Assembly (NCBI GenBank): GCA_002421425.1
Contig: DIJZ01000004.1
Coordinates: forward strand, 1 to 64,000
Length of the DNA stretch: 64,000 nt
From: Caldifarciminota bacterium UBA5631
GTDB lineage: Bacteria > Hydrothermota > Hydrothermia > UBA1063
Reading direction: 5' to 3'
A model generated the notes under the pieces. It made no database searches and was not told the origin of the DNA. It saw only the letters and a list, made by a program, of their open reading frames with translations. The position numbers were made by a program, and so were the translations under genes. Below are positions 1 through 10,766 of this stretch, piece by piece; the first letter of the stretch is position 1; every line of letters starts with the position of its first letter.

Positions 1-654
1 GGCAATACCCTTGTAACTTACGATTTCCCCTTTGATACTCCAGACTCTACAGAATCTACTCCTGAAGTGGTATGGTGGTCAATCCCTCCATATTTCAGGG
101 GATTTAACACCCTCTTCACCAGGGGTACAAATCTCTATTTTGTAGACGCGAGTTGCTCATCAGGCGGTATGAGCTGGGGAACCCCTGTTCTGGTGTCAAA
201 CGAACACCCTTATTCTACGTATATCTTCAGAGATGTCGAGACTTACCTTCCACGGCTTGCAAATAGATACGATATGGCCGTGCCAGCAGCAATATGGGCG
301 AGAGATTTCCAACACTATATGTACCCAATATTCTACTACGATAGCACCTATATTTGCGTAGACAATATGTCAGCAACGGGAATAAGAGAAAACAATTTTG
401 CAGGGCAAAAACTGAACTTCTCAATCAATACTATCTCAAATGGATGTGTTACACTGAATTTTGTGCTTGGAGCTGAAGAACACTTTAAAGGTTCGATAAT
501 TTCTCCAGACGGTCGAATTGTGAGAGATTTTGAAATCACAAAAGGCGAAAAATCCTACACCATCGACACCAGAGCACTTCCAGCAGGTATATACTTTATA
601 AATCTAACGGGTGAAAAGGCTAACGGATTGAAGAAATTCATTATAACAAAGTAA
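1..654 (+). CDS. Secreted protein, C-terminal part, with T9SS-like sorting domain (5' truncated)
   Basis: The reading frame is open from the first base of the window, so this is the last 217 codons of a gene that begins upstream. The N-terminal part is rich in Trp, Tyr and Ser and resembles the tail of an extracellular beta-rich domain; I cannot assign a function. From about base 400 the protein has the look of a type A (Por secretion/T9SS) C-terminal sorting domain: beta-strand repeats, the GIYFINL segment, and a basic end KKFIITK. Three other proteins in the window end in the same way. This suggests export and surface anchoring. Followed by a strong terminator at 676-708. Confidence 0.8.
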   Translation, partial: GNTLVTYDFPFDTPDSTESTPEVVWWSIPPYFRGFNTLFTRGTNLYFVDASCSSGGMSWGTPVLVSNEHPYSTYIFRDVETYLPRLANRYDMAVPAAIWARDFQHYMYPIFYYDSTYICVDNMSATGIRENNFAGQKLNFSINTISNGCVTLNFVLGAEEHFKGSIISPDGRIVRDFEITKGEKSYTIDTRALPAGIYFINLTGEKANGLKKFIITK

Positions 655-675
655 CATAAGACTTAACTTTCTTGT

Positions 676-708
676 TTTGGCGCCCCCTTCGGGGGCGCCA
701 AATTTTTT
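676..708 (+). terminator. Rho-independent terminator
   Basis: Perfect 12-bp stem (676-687 with 691-702), GC core GGCGCCCCC, three-base TTC loop, followed directly by a T run at 703-708. It lies 21 bases after the stop codon at 654 and isolates that gene from the next promoter. Confidence 0.95.
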
Positions 709-728
709 ATGAGGTATTTTTCACGGTA

Positions 729-757
729 TTGATAATTTTGTGTGCACCCTTTAGAAT
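729..757 (+). promoter_or_regulatory. Sigma70-like promoter for the 783 gene
   Basis: TTGATA at 729-734, 17-base spacer, TAGAAT at 752-757. The predicted start of transcription near 764 leaves a leader of about 19 bases that contains the ribosome site AAGGAGGT at 771-778. Its position just after the terminator and before an SD-led gene supports it. Confidence 0.75.
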
Positions 758-782
758 ATTAAAAGTCAAAAAGGAGGTTTTT

Positions 783-1625
783 ATGAGAAAGATTTTAGTA
801 AGTGTAGGGTTGTTAATTTCAATGCCCATCTGGGGTCAGAGTGCGGTGAATTTGCTGTACAACCCGGGGTTTGAGGTGTGGGACACTTCTTCCACAGGAC
901 AGGATTCAATTCCAAGATCGTGGCACTTCTTCACAAGAAGTACTTTGTGTTCAGGATACGTTGCAAAAGTAGATGGTTATGAGGGGTTTGGAGCCAAATT
1001 GGTTGTAATCGGCGACACTTCTGGGTACGATGCCTCCTTCTATCACTATATTAACAGAATTGACACCCTACCCTTTGCCGACGATAGCTTCTTCGTTTAT
1101 ATAAGAGCAAAAGAAAATTCTGCAAATATTGGAGGAAGGTTCTACGCCTACTGGCAGGACTCTGATGGAAACATAGTAGGAAGTGCAGTATCATCATCAT
1201 ACACCACAAACTCACCAGACTGGCAAGAAATCTATGCAAAGACAGTTAGACCTTCTTCCAGCGCCGTAACCTTTAAATTTGATTTCAGAATCTATAAATA
1301 TGCAACGAGTGAAGATTCCATAATCGTCGATGATGCATACTTCGGACCCTTAATGGTTTCAATATTTGAAAAGAATAATATCACAACAAGAATACCCTCC
1401 TTTGTTACCAGAATTTTACCGGTGGAAGTTTTTCTTAAAGGTCATACAACTTTGGACATCTACCTTTATTCTGCAGACGGGAAGAGAATTACAACATTAT
1501 ATAGCGGAGCCACTTCAGGAGTCCTGAGTATGAACTACGATCTAAAAGATCTCAAACAAGGAATTTACTTCGTCTTAATAAAATCTGGGGACTACATCAA
1601 GAATTCCAAAGTTATCAAGCTTTAG
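783..1625 (+). CDS. Secreted protein with carbohydrate-binding-like domain and T9SS-like sorting domain
   Basis: A 280-residue protein. The ATG at 783 is chosen over upstream in-frame starts because it follows AAGGAGGT by 4 bases and because the promoter lies inside the longer frame. Residues 1-20 (MRKILVSVGLLIS..WGQ) form a signal peptide. The body begins NLLYNPGFEVWD, the usual opening of CenC-like (CBM4/9 or CBM22-type) beta-sandwich domains, and contains IIVDDAYFGP, typical of the last strand of such domains. About residues 195-280 form a type A sorting domain with GIYFVLIKSG and the tail NSKVIKL. Likely a surface or extracellular carbohydrate-binding protein; the ligand is unknown. Single-gene unit with its own promoter and terminator. 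Confidence 0.75.
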   Translation: MRKILVSVGLLISMPIWGQSAVNLLYNPGFEVWDTSSTGQDSIPRSWHFFTRSTLCSGYVAKVDGYEGFGAKLVVIGDTSGYDASFYHYINRIDTLPFADDSFFVYIRAKENSANIGGRFYAYWQDSDGNIVGSAVSSSYTTNSPDWQEIYAKTVRPSSSAVTFKFDFRIYKYATSEDSIIVDDAYFGPLMVSIFEKNNITTRIPSFVTRILPVEVFLKGHTTLDIYLYSADGKRITTLYSGATSGVLSMNYDLKDLKQGIYFVLIKSGDYIKNSKVIKL

Positions 1626-1652
1626 AGAACAAGCTTTTTAAAGCTGTCTTTT

Positions 1653-1680
1653 TCCGGGGCCTTAAAGGCCCCGGACTTTT
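1653..1680 (+). terminator. Rho-independent terminator
   Basis: Stem TCCGGGGCC (1653-1661) with GGCCCCGGA (1667-1675), loop TTAAA, then CTTTT. It is 28 bases after the stop at 1625. Confidence 0.9.
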
Positions 1681-1744
1681 AACCGGCTATATATCAAACT
1701 AAATTTAAAGAACTATCCAAATGCAAGATTGTAAAATTTACACC

Positions 1745-1773
1745 TTGAAAATTCTTTGAACCTTTTTTAAAAT
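1745..1773 (+). promoter_or_regulatory. Sigma70-like promoter for the 1800 gene
   Basis: TTGAAA at 1745-1750, 17-base spacer, TAAAAT at 1768-1773, followed by the ribosome site AAGGAGGT at 1786-1793 and the GTG start at 1800. Confidence 0.75.
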
Positions 1774-1799
1774 ATACATCATCAAAAGGAGGTTTTGCA

Positions 1800-4358
1800 G
1801 TGCAAGTCTTATTACAGGCAGTTTTGATCACAAAACTTTGTAGTTGTGGCACTGAGCCGATCCAGAACGCGCACAAAACGGAATTACTCTCTCTCAAGAT
1901 CGCTCAGATTAATGCTGAAAAGGCATTTGAAACTGTTCCACTTCAATTAGAGAAAAATAATATTGTCAAAGAGTTTGAACCTGCTCAGACGTTGGAGAAC
2001 AGAAATGAGTCAAAGGCAGATAGAGACACCTTGAAATATGACGCAAACGAGGGAATTGCGTGGGCAAATACTTACAAGTATTTCTGGGTTATGTATGACA
2101 TTAAAAAGATTAGGCCCTCGTACGCTCCGCCAGAGTCAACCTTTGTACTCACAGGTGTTACTTCCTTTATATCAAGGCCAAACGGTCAGGCATGTACTTT
2201 ATTTGTATATGACAAGCACTTTAATTTAAAGCACAGAACCACATACACACTTCCTAACAGAAACCAACGGGTCTGGGTAGAAATCCAGATTCCTTCTCTT
2301 CCACTATATGATACATTTACGGTGGTCCTGTATCTACCCACAGCAGGCAACAGGAACCTACCGTGCATAGAAACAACGCAACCCGATAGTATGGGCGGTG
2401 TAATAGATAACAACACCTGGTATCGCTTGATAGATGCAGATCTGAACATACGCGCTGTGGGTCATTTTGAAAGGATCCACGACGGGAGTTTATATGAAAT
2501 CGGTTTTCCTTCTTGGCCATACATAATTGCTCAATCTGAGAGCCTTAATTTTAACATATACAACTTCGGGAATTATGATGAAGAATCAGTCCCGACAACT
2601 ATTATTTACGGCGATAAAACGGAAACACACAACCTATCAATAATAAGAAAGTCCTATGGGACTATTCCCGTCCAAATCACACCCAGAAGTGAAGGCCTGT
2701 TCAGAGTACACGGCTATACTCATCTTTTAGGTGATGTAGTGCCATCAAATGATACATTCCCTGACTATTATCTATATTTCTTCCCAAAATATTCTTCGGA
2801 GGACTATGCACTGGATTTTGAAGTACTGAGATATTTTCCTCCTCCGGGCTGGACCGTTTACGATCTCGATGGAGATGGAAAAACGTGGGCATGGTATACA
2901 GGCAGAACCTTTTCGCACTCTGGATGGTATTTTGGAGGGTCAGAATATAATCCAGGTGGAAACAATGACTGGCTTGTTTCCCCTGCGATTGAAGTATTTG
3001 ACACCTGCAATAATGCCGTCGGTTTCTGGGCGAGATCAATCTCCGTAGGCTTCCCCGAGCATCTAATTGTATATTCAATGGCGTCTCAGAATCCTGCAGA
3101 CACTATTGAGAAAATTCTCGACGTGAACAGCCTTCCGGCAAGCTGGACCCGATATACCTTCTCTCTGGATAAATATCGAGGCCAGACAGTATATCTTGGT
3201 TTGCGAAACGCAAGTGTAGATAAATTTTACCTCCTGGTGGACGACTTCTTCTTAAGACGGGTCCCACTCTCATCCACCCAAATAATATCTGAAGAATTTG
3301 AAGAAATCCTGACCCCACCGGGGTGGGCAGTAACAGATGACCTCTGGCGCGGTGGAACCAATGAAGACGCAGGTGTCCCTGACAATGGAACAGGAAATCT
3401 GTATTTCTTCAACTCTTCTGCATCAGTGGGTCACTTTTCGGAACTCCTTTCCTCCTTGGCAAAATTCACAACTGCTGGTCTTCCGTATGTCTCGTACCAG
3501 TTTAATTATTTCAACCGGGACGGGAACGATTCTCTTCAGATCTATTATAGAAATGGTGAAGGTGCTCCATGGACGTTACACCAAACTCTCGTTGCGACGG
3601 GCAGTTCCAACTGGCAGAGTGTCAACGGGGATACGATATTTCTTGACCCTGGAAAAGGTACATACTGCTTCCAGTTCAAACTGGTCGGATACTCCGATGG
3701 AGGAACTTCAAATATTGCCATTGACAACTTCTATGCCAACTATTACCCTGATAACTCTGCCCCCACGATTTCAAACTTCGAGTGGTGGGAAGTGAACCCT
3801 ACTTCAATTATCGTTAGAATGGATATCGTAGACTACAATGGAATTTTGAAAGACACCCTTTACTATCGTGTTGAGGGTCTCAAGGATTTCACAGGAATAA
3901 CACATAGCTTAATCGATGGAACAAAATACTACTATGAGATACCAAGAAACGAAAGTGGACCTTGTACGTATAGCGTGTATGTCAGTGCGTACGACGCACT
4001 CAATAATAGAGCGCGATATCCTGAGGACTCTACGCAATTCGAATCCTTCACCCTCACAGGAGTTGACGCTGAAAAAATAAGGGCTTTCTCGGTAAGTGTT
4101 AAAAGTTCCTTCAAAAGAAAAGGTGGTATGGAACTGAGCTACACTTTGCCCAAAAGAAGTGATATTGAAATCTCGATTTACACCATTGCAGGGCAAAGGA
4201 TAGCCACCGTTGAAAAGGGCACAAAAGAACCAGGTTACTATAGCATCCGTTGGAACGGAGAAACAGATTCGGGAGAACTGCCAGGCTCAGGGGTTTTCAT
4301 TCTGAGAGCGGCAACTCCAGAGAAAACCATTACAAAGAAGATAATAATAGCAAAGTAG
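1800..4358 (+). CDS. Large secreted protein with two cleaved-adhesin-like domains and a sorting domain
   Basis: An 852-residue protein starting with GTG, 6 bases after AAGGAGGT. The first residues are hydrophobic (MQVLLQAVLITKLCSCG) but are not a textbook signal peptide; export is inferred mainly from the C-terminus. Around residues 339-490 and 498-660 there are two copies of a choice-of-anchor J / cleaved-adhesin-like jellyroll: a FE..PPGW opening, then GGNNDWLVSPAI in the first copy, and a FYLLVDDF or IAIDNF closing strand in each. Residues 755-852 form a FlgD-like/type A sorting domain (IEISIYTIAGQRIATV, then GVFILRA and KKIIIAK). Probably a surface or extracellular adhesin- or peptidase-associated protein. 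No peptidase active site was recognised. Confidence 0.7.
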   Translation: MQVLLQAVLITKLCSCGTEPIQNAHKTELLSLKIAQINAEKAFETVPLQLEKNNIVKEFEPAQTLENRNESKADRDTLKYDANEGIAWANTYKYFWVMYDIKKIRPSYAPPESTFVLTGVTSFISRPNGQACTLFVYDKHFNLKHRTTYTLPNRNQRVWVEIQIPSLPLYDTFTVVLYLPTAGNRNLPCIETTQPDSMGGVIDNNTWYRLIDADLNIRAVGHFERIHDGSLYEIGFPSWPYIIAQSESLNFNIYNFGNYDEESVPTTIIYGDKTETHNLSIIRKSYGTIPVQITPRSEGLFRVHGYTHLLGDVVPSNDTFPDYYLYFFPKYSSEDYALDFEVLRYFPPPGWTVYDLDGDGKTWAWYTGRTFSHSGWYFGGSEYNPGGNNDWLVSPAIEVFDTCNNAVGFWARSISVGFPEHLIVYSMASQNPADTIEKILDVNSLPASWTRYTFSLDKYRGQTVYLGLRNASVDKFYLLVDDFFLRRVPLSSTQIISEEFEEILTPPGWAVTDDLWRGGTNEDAGVPDNGTGNLYFFNSSASVGHFSELLSSLAKFTTAGLPYVSYQFNYFNRDGNDSLQIYYRNGEGAPWTLHQTLVATGSSNWQSVNGDTIFLDPGKGTYCFQFKLVGYSDGGTSNIAIDNFYANYYPDNSAPTISNFEWWEVNPTSIIVRMDIVDYNGILKDTLYYRVEGLKDFTGITHSLIDGTKYYYEIPRNESGPCTYSVYVSAYDALNNRARYPEDSTQFESFTLTGVDAEKIRAFSVSVKSSFKRKGGMELSYTLPKRSDIEISIYTIAGQRIATVEKGTKEPGYYSIRWNGETDSGELPGSGVFILRAATPEKTITKKIIIAK

Positions 4359-4450
4359 AGAAAATAGAAGGGTTTCCTATCTTAGGAGTTCAAATCTTTT
4401 GAGTTCTGGTTTTCATATTTATTGCAAAATTGTCCATCGAGGCTTGGACG

Positions 4451-5203
4451 CTAAAATTTTTCTGCAACAACTATTAGCCTTGCTGAATTCTCAGAATATG
4501 GCTCAAAACCTGCAGAGCCATAAAAATTTCTAACTCTCATCCCGCTCATTTTAAAAAGGAATTCCAGCTCTGCTGGCGTGTAAAGTCTTATAGAATGATT
4601 TCTCTCTGCTATTTTTTCGCCCCCTTTGTATATATCCCTTTTTGTACTGATTCTCTGGGTTAAGGGATCAAAATTCGTGGTTTCAAGACAAACAAGATCC
4701 CCTCCTAAGATAAAATTTCTGTACTGGAAATTCTTAAAAATTCGGAGGAAATTTAAGGTCTCAAGTAGAAACAGTCCACCACGTTTCAACGCTCTTGAAA
4801 CACCCTTCAATACTTCAAAATTATCTTCATCGGAAAAGTACCCAAAGGAGGTGAAGTAATTGTATACCTTATCGAATTCTTCATGAAACTCAAGATGCCT
4901 CATATCACCTTTCAGGAACGTTACCCTAACTTTCTCTTCTCTGGCTCTGTTTCGGGCTATGCTCAGTAGATAGTTAGAAAAATCAAGTCCACAGACATTA
5001 TAGCCATTTTTCGCAAGACCAATAGCGTGCCTTCAATAGCCACAGGCAAGGTCCAGGATTCGGTCTTCAGGTTTGAGCTCAAGAGACTTCTCAATAAAAT
5101 TAATTTCCGCTTCCAGCTTTTCGGGTTTTAGATCAAATTCTCTGTAAAGTTCGTAGTAAATTTCATCAAAATAACCATCCCACCAGTTCTCAATATCTAT
5201 CAT
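4451..5203 (-). pseudogene. SAM-dependent methyltransferase interrupted by an in-frame TGA
   Basis: Read through, the frame encodes 250 residues: an N-terminal helix, motif I LDLACGY-stop-RHAIGLA, then GYNVCGLDFS, a GDMRHLEF motif, YNYFTSFGYF (a class I methyltransferase motif IV), and a C-terminal half that is intact. The TGA sits at 5035-5033, exactly where family members have the second glycine of the motif I signature (a GGA to TGA change is enough). The methyltransferase beginning at 63792 has Gly at this place. The ATG at 5203 lies 1 base after the mscL stop, so the two are co-transcribed. It could be a true nonsense mutation, an assembly error, or readthrough. Reannotation from an internal ATG at 4903 would lose the SAM site, so I reject that as the gene. 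Confidence 0.8.
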
Positions 5204-5204
5204 A

Positions 5205-5591
5205 TTACTCAGGTGTTCTCTTGCTCAGAACATCCAGAATTTCCTTCAAGAGTTTAGCCTCTTCTGATAATTTTGGAGGAGGAGGGGGCGCTTGTTCTTC
5301 TTTCTTCTTCTTTATCTCTTGCAATTTTTGCATTGGAACTATTATTACGAAGTAAATTGCAGCTGCGACAAATAGGAAATTGATAACTGCGTTAATGAAC
5401 TTCCCAATAAGGATTGGACCCAGGGTTATTGCCGAAAAATCAGGCCTGCCTCCTATGGCACCAATTAGAGGAGTTAACACATCCCCAACCAGAGAGTTTA
5501 CTATCTGTCCGAAGGCACCACCAATTATGACCGCTACAGCCAGATCTATCACATTACCCCGCATTATGAAATTCTTAAAACCCTTCCACAT
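5205..5591 (-). CDS. mscL: Large-conductance mechanosensitive channel MscL
   Basis: A 128-residue inner-membrane channel that opens under membrane tension to release solutes after hypo-osmotic shock. The N-terminal amphipathic helix (MWKGFKNFIMRGNVIDLAVAVIIGGAF) and the first pore helix are highly typical. TM2 is FINAVINFLFVAAAIYFVII. The cytoplasmic tail contains a KKKKEEQAPPPPP hinge and a C-terminal helix that would form the pentamer bundle. Length is normal for the family. The start ATG has GGGAGGTG 6 bases upstream. It is the first gene of a pair with the broken methyltransferase. Confidence 0.97.
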   Translation of the reverse strand: MWKGFKNFIMRGNVIDLAVAVIIGGAFGQIVNSLVGDVLTPLIGAIGGRPDFSAITLGPILIGKFINAVINFLFVAAAIYFVIIVPMQKLQEIKKKKEEQAPPPPPKLSEEAKLLKEILDVLSKRTPE

Positions 5592-5694
5592 ACAACACCT
5601 CCCTTTAATACCAAAACCTTCAAATCTTAAAGTTCAACAATAGCGAAGTCAAAACACATTCTGCTCTTAATGTGAGCGATTGTTAATTCCGATT

Positions 5695-6189
5695 TCATTC
5701 TATTATTCTGAAAAAATCTCCAGCGGGTTTTCGAGGTGGGGGGTCAGGAATAACCTCAGGCCATCCCAGAGGTGTTACGGTGGCGACGTAGTGATCATTA
5801 GGTATTCCAAGCTTTTCTTTGACTTCAGGTCTATCCATATCAGCAATCCAACACGTTCCAAGGCCCAGACTCCACGCAGCCAGCATAAAATGATACGCAG
5901 CAATGCACCCGTCCTGAATATACCTCCGGGATTTTCCAGGGTCTGCACAAATTGCTACAGCACAGGGAGCGTTTCCTATAGGTTTTGCAGGTTCTCGTAT
6001 TTCAGAGAGGAATCTTATCAGTTCTGGATTTTTAATCACTACAAAGTAGTAAGATTGTGAATTCCTTGCAGTGGGAGCCCAGCGGCTGAGTTCAAAAAGT
6101 TCCTGCATTACCGTTTCAGGCACTGGGTCCCTCTTAAAACTCCTGATACTGCGCCTTTCAACAAGTATTTTATAGCTGGATTTGTTCAT
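5695..6189 (-). CDS. Nitroreductase family protein (FMN-dependent)
   Basis: A 164-residue cytosolic flavoprotein. The N-terminus ERRSIRSF (residues 11-18) is the FMN-phosphate site of the nitroreductase superfamily. WAPTARNSQSY and the GLGTCWI segment are also typical. Members reduce nitro compounds, quinones or flavins with NAD(P)H, or act in dehalogenation or vitamin biosynthesis; the substrate here cannot be read from sequence. It is monocistronic, divergent from serS. The ATG at 6189 has no Shine-Dalgarno but has TATAAT ending 6 bases upstream, so its mRNA is probably leaderless. Confidence 0.85.
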   Translation of the reverse strand: MNKSSYKILVERRSIRSFKRDPVPETVMQELFELSRWAPTARNSQSYYFVVIKNPELIRFLSEIREPAKPIGNAPCAVAICADPGKSRRYIQDGCIAAYHFMLAAWSLGLGTCWIADMDRPEVKEKLGIPNDHYVATVTPLGWPEVIPDPPPRKPAGDFFRIIE

Positions 6190-6201
6190 TTAGATATTAT
6201 A
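6190..6201 (-). promoter_or_regulatory. -10 box directly upstream of nitroreductase start (leaderless type)
   Basis: TATAAT at 6201-6196, then six bases, then the ATG at 6189. No convincing -35 at 17 bases; TTTACA lies 14 bases upstream of the hexamer. No ribosome site is present. Confidence 0.6.
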
Positions 6202-6269
6202 AACCAACCTTCGCCTGTAAAGGAAAGCAGTGGGCTTAAATTTCGCAGGGACATCGTTGCCGAAATACT

Positions 6270-6298
6270 TTGAACTTACGAGCAAACCGTATTAAAAT
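6270..6298 (+). promoter_or_regulatory. Promoter of the serS-fakA operon
   Basis: TTGAAC at 6270-6275, 17-base spacer, TAAAAT at 6293-6298. The leader carries GAGGGAGGG at 6311-6319 before the TTG start at 6325. Confidence 0.75.
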
Positions 6299-6312
6299 TT
6301 ACTCTACATTGA

Positions 6313-8160
<1,848 letters not shown>

Positions 8161-8164
<4 letters not shown>

Positions 8165-10764
8165 AATGGAGTGCCAACAAGGTAAGAGAAGTATTTCTAA
8201 GTTACTTCAGGGATAGAGCGCACACCATTGTCCCGAGTTCTTCACTTCTTCCCAAAAACGACCCAACGTTACTCTTTACCAATGCAGGAATGAACCAGTT
8301 TAAGCTCTTTTTCCTTGGAATCGTTAAACCACCTTTCCCCAGAGCAGCGTCGAGCCAGAAATGTCTGAGAGCCGGTGGAAAGCACAATGACCTTGATAAT
8401 GTGGGATTTACCAAGAGACACCACACTTTCTTTGAAATGCTGGGGAATTTCTCCTTCAACGATTATTTCAAAGAGGATGCAATAAGATACGCATGGGAAC
8501 TACTTACAGAGGTTTATGGTCTCGAAAAAGAAAAGATGTGGATTACCGTTTACAGAGAAGATGAAGAAGCCTATAACATCTGGAAGGAAGTAATTGGAAT
8601 ACCTGCGCAGCGCATCGTTAAACTAAGTGAGAAGGATAACTTCTGGGAGATGGGAGAAGTTGGGCCCGCTGGACCCTGCTCCGAGATTCTTTACGACCTT
8701 GGTGAAAAGGAAGACCCAAATCAGAAAGACCCTTCCGTAGACGGTGAGAGGTTCCTCGAAGTATGGAACCTGGTTTTTATGCAGTACAACAGAAATGAAA
8801 ATGGTATCCTCGAACCTCTTGGAACCAGAAACATTGACACCGGGATGGGCCTTGAGCGGCTCCTGAGGGTTCTTAACGGGACTGATTCAAATTTCCATAC
8901 AGACCTGTTTATGCCAATCATAGAGGAAGTCCAAAGGATCACAGGAATGAAATACTTCTCCGACGAAAGAGGAAGCGCTCACAGAGTCCTTGCAGATCAC
9001 ACCCGCGCGCTTACTTTCGCCATTGCTGATGGAATTTACCCATCAAACTATGGAAGAGGCTATGTTCTGAGAAGAATCCTGAGAAGAGCCCACCGCTTTG
9101 CGCAGAAAATCGGGTATGGTGAAACACCTATTATTTACAGGCTTGCGCCGGTGGTTGTATCAATTATGAAAGATGCCTATCCTGAACTTGCCGATCGAAA
9201 AGCAGAAGTGGAATTCATCATAAAGAGGGAAGAAGAGCGTTTTATGGAAAATATTGCAAAAACCCTACCAAAACTCGAGGAAGAGATAGAAAAATTTGCT
9301 GATAAAGGAATTCTAAGCGGAGAAACCGTTTTCAAGTTTTATGATACCTATGGGCTTCCTATTGATCTCATCGAAGAGTATGCAAAGGAGAAGGGACTTG
9401 AGATTCAATGGAAATCCTTTGAAACCGAGATGGAGAAACAGAAAGAAAGGGCACGGAAAACCGAGGTATACAGAGTCGAACTACCCGAAGACTGGAACAC
9501 ATTCAGAGAGGGTAAAGTTTCTTTTGTAGGATATGAAAAACTTGAAACCCTTTCCAAAATATTGAAGTACGGAGTGAAAGGGAATAGGATTTTTCTGGTT
9601 ACCGAGGAGACGCCTTTTTATGCGGAAAGCGGTGGCCAGGTTGGGGACAAAGGTACCATAGAAGGAGAGGGCCCCAGAGGTCATTTTTTAATAGAAGTCG
9701 TAGACACTCAGAAGGTGGAAAACCAGATTATCCACATCGGACACCTCAGGGAAGGTGAAATTCAGGATGTAGAGGTGAGGTTAAGTGTCAATGACACCCT
9801 TCGCAGGGCAACCCAAAGAGCCCACACGGCTACCCACCTTCTGCATGCGGCCCTGAGGGAAGTACTGGGAGAACACGTGAGGCAGGAAGGTTCTCTGGTA
9901 GAGCCCGACCGGCTCCGGTTTGATTTCCTGCACTTTTCAAAACTGAAGAATGTCGAAATTGAAGAAATTGAGAGAATAGTAAACAAACGAATAATCGACA
10001 ACATACCTTTGAAAATAAGATATCTCACTTACGAAGAAGCCGTCAAAGAAGGAGCCACGGCACTCTTTGAAGGCAAATACGGAGAAATAGTGAGAGTAAT
10101 CTACATAGAGGATGTGTCAAGGGAGCTGTGCGGTGGAACTCACGTTGAAAGGACAGGAGACATTGGCCTCGTAAAAATCATCAAAGAAGAAGCTTCCAGT
10201 GCCAACGTGAGAAGAATTGAGGCTTTCACCGGAATGAAAGCTCTTGAATATGTGCATAACCGTGAAAACATTATTACAGAAGTTTCGGATATTCTCTCCA
10301 CGGTTCCAGAAAGGCTTCCTGAACGAATCCAAAAGTATATTGAACAGCTTAGGGCTCTCGAAGAGAAAGCAAATATTAATGTTAACCGATGGGCAGAAAT
10401 TCGCGCACGAGAACTAATGTCCACAACCCTGGATGTAAAGGGAGAAAGGATTTTCATGGATTATGTTAAGAATTCTTCAATAGATGATTTGAGAGTGCTC
10501 GCCGATAAATTAAGGCAATCCAATGACCATGGAGTAATAATCCTTTTGGGCAGTAAAGAAAACAATGTCTCTTTTCTTGTAGAGGTTCTTGAAGAAAATG
10601 AAAAATTTGATGCATCAAGAATGGTAAGAATCATTGGTAAATATTTAAAAGGCGGAGGAGGAGGAACGAAAAGGAAGGCAGAAGGAGGTGGGAAAGATCC
10701 TTCGAGAATTGGAGAAGTATTGGATATCATCAAGAATGGCAAAATATTCGGTGAGGAGGCATAG
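8161..10764 (+). CDS. alaS: Alanyl-tRNA synthetase
   Basis: An 867-residue, full-length AlaS. The N-terminal class II domain shows FTNAGMNQFKLFFLG and the RHHTFFEMLGNFSFNDYFK stretch. The editing domain has the Zn motif HTATH (about residues 555-559) and CGGTH (about 656-660), which removes mischarged Ser and Gly. The C-Ala/DHHA1 oligomerisation domain ends with a Gly-rich loop GGGGGTKRKAEGGGKDPS and a short helix. ATG at 8161 overlaps the aldolase stop by four bases. With serS it gives the operon a translation theme. Confidence 0.98.
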
Positions 10765-10766
10765 AA

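Noticed and set aside
1051..1239. Antisense and out-of-frame ORFs of 60-160 codons across the window (for example 1051-1239, 3337-3795, 35012-35500)
   Set aside because: They lie inside genes with clear family motifs, have no ribosome sites and show low-complexity, shadow-type compositions.
4426..4450. GTCCA/TGGAC hairpin as terminator between the convergent genes ending at 4358 and 4451
   Set aside because: Stem of 5 bp only and no clean T run directly after it.
4451..4903. A 150-residue methyltransferase starting at the internal ATG at 4903
   Set aside because: It would lack the SAM-binding motif I; the homologous frame continues upstream through a single TGA to an ATG coupled with mscL.
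5033..5035. Genetic code with TGA = Gly
   Set aside because: TGA ends many well-formed genes in the window (serS, GH57, pgsA and others), and no other gene needs TGA to be read.
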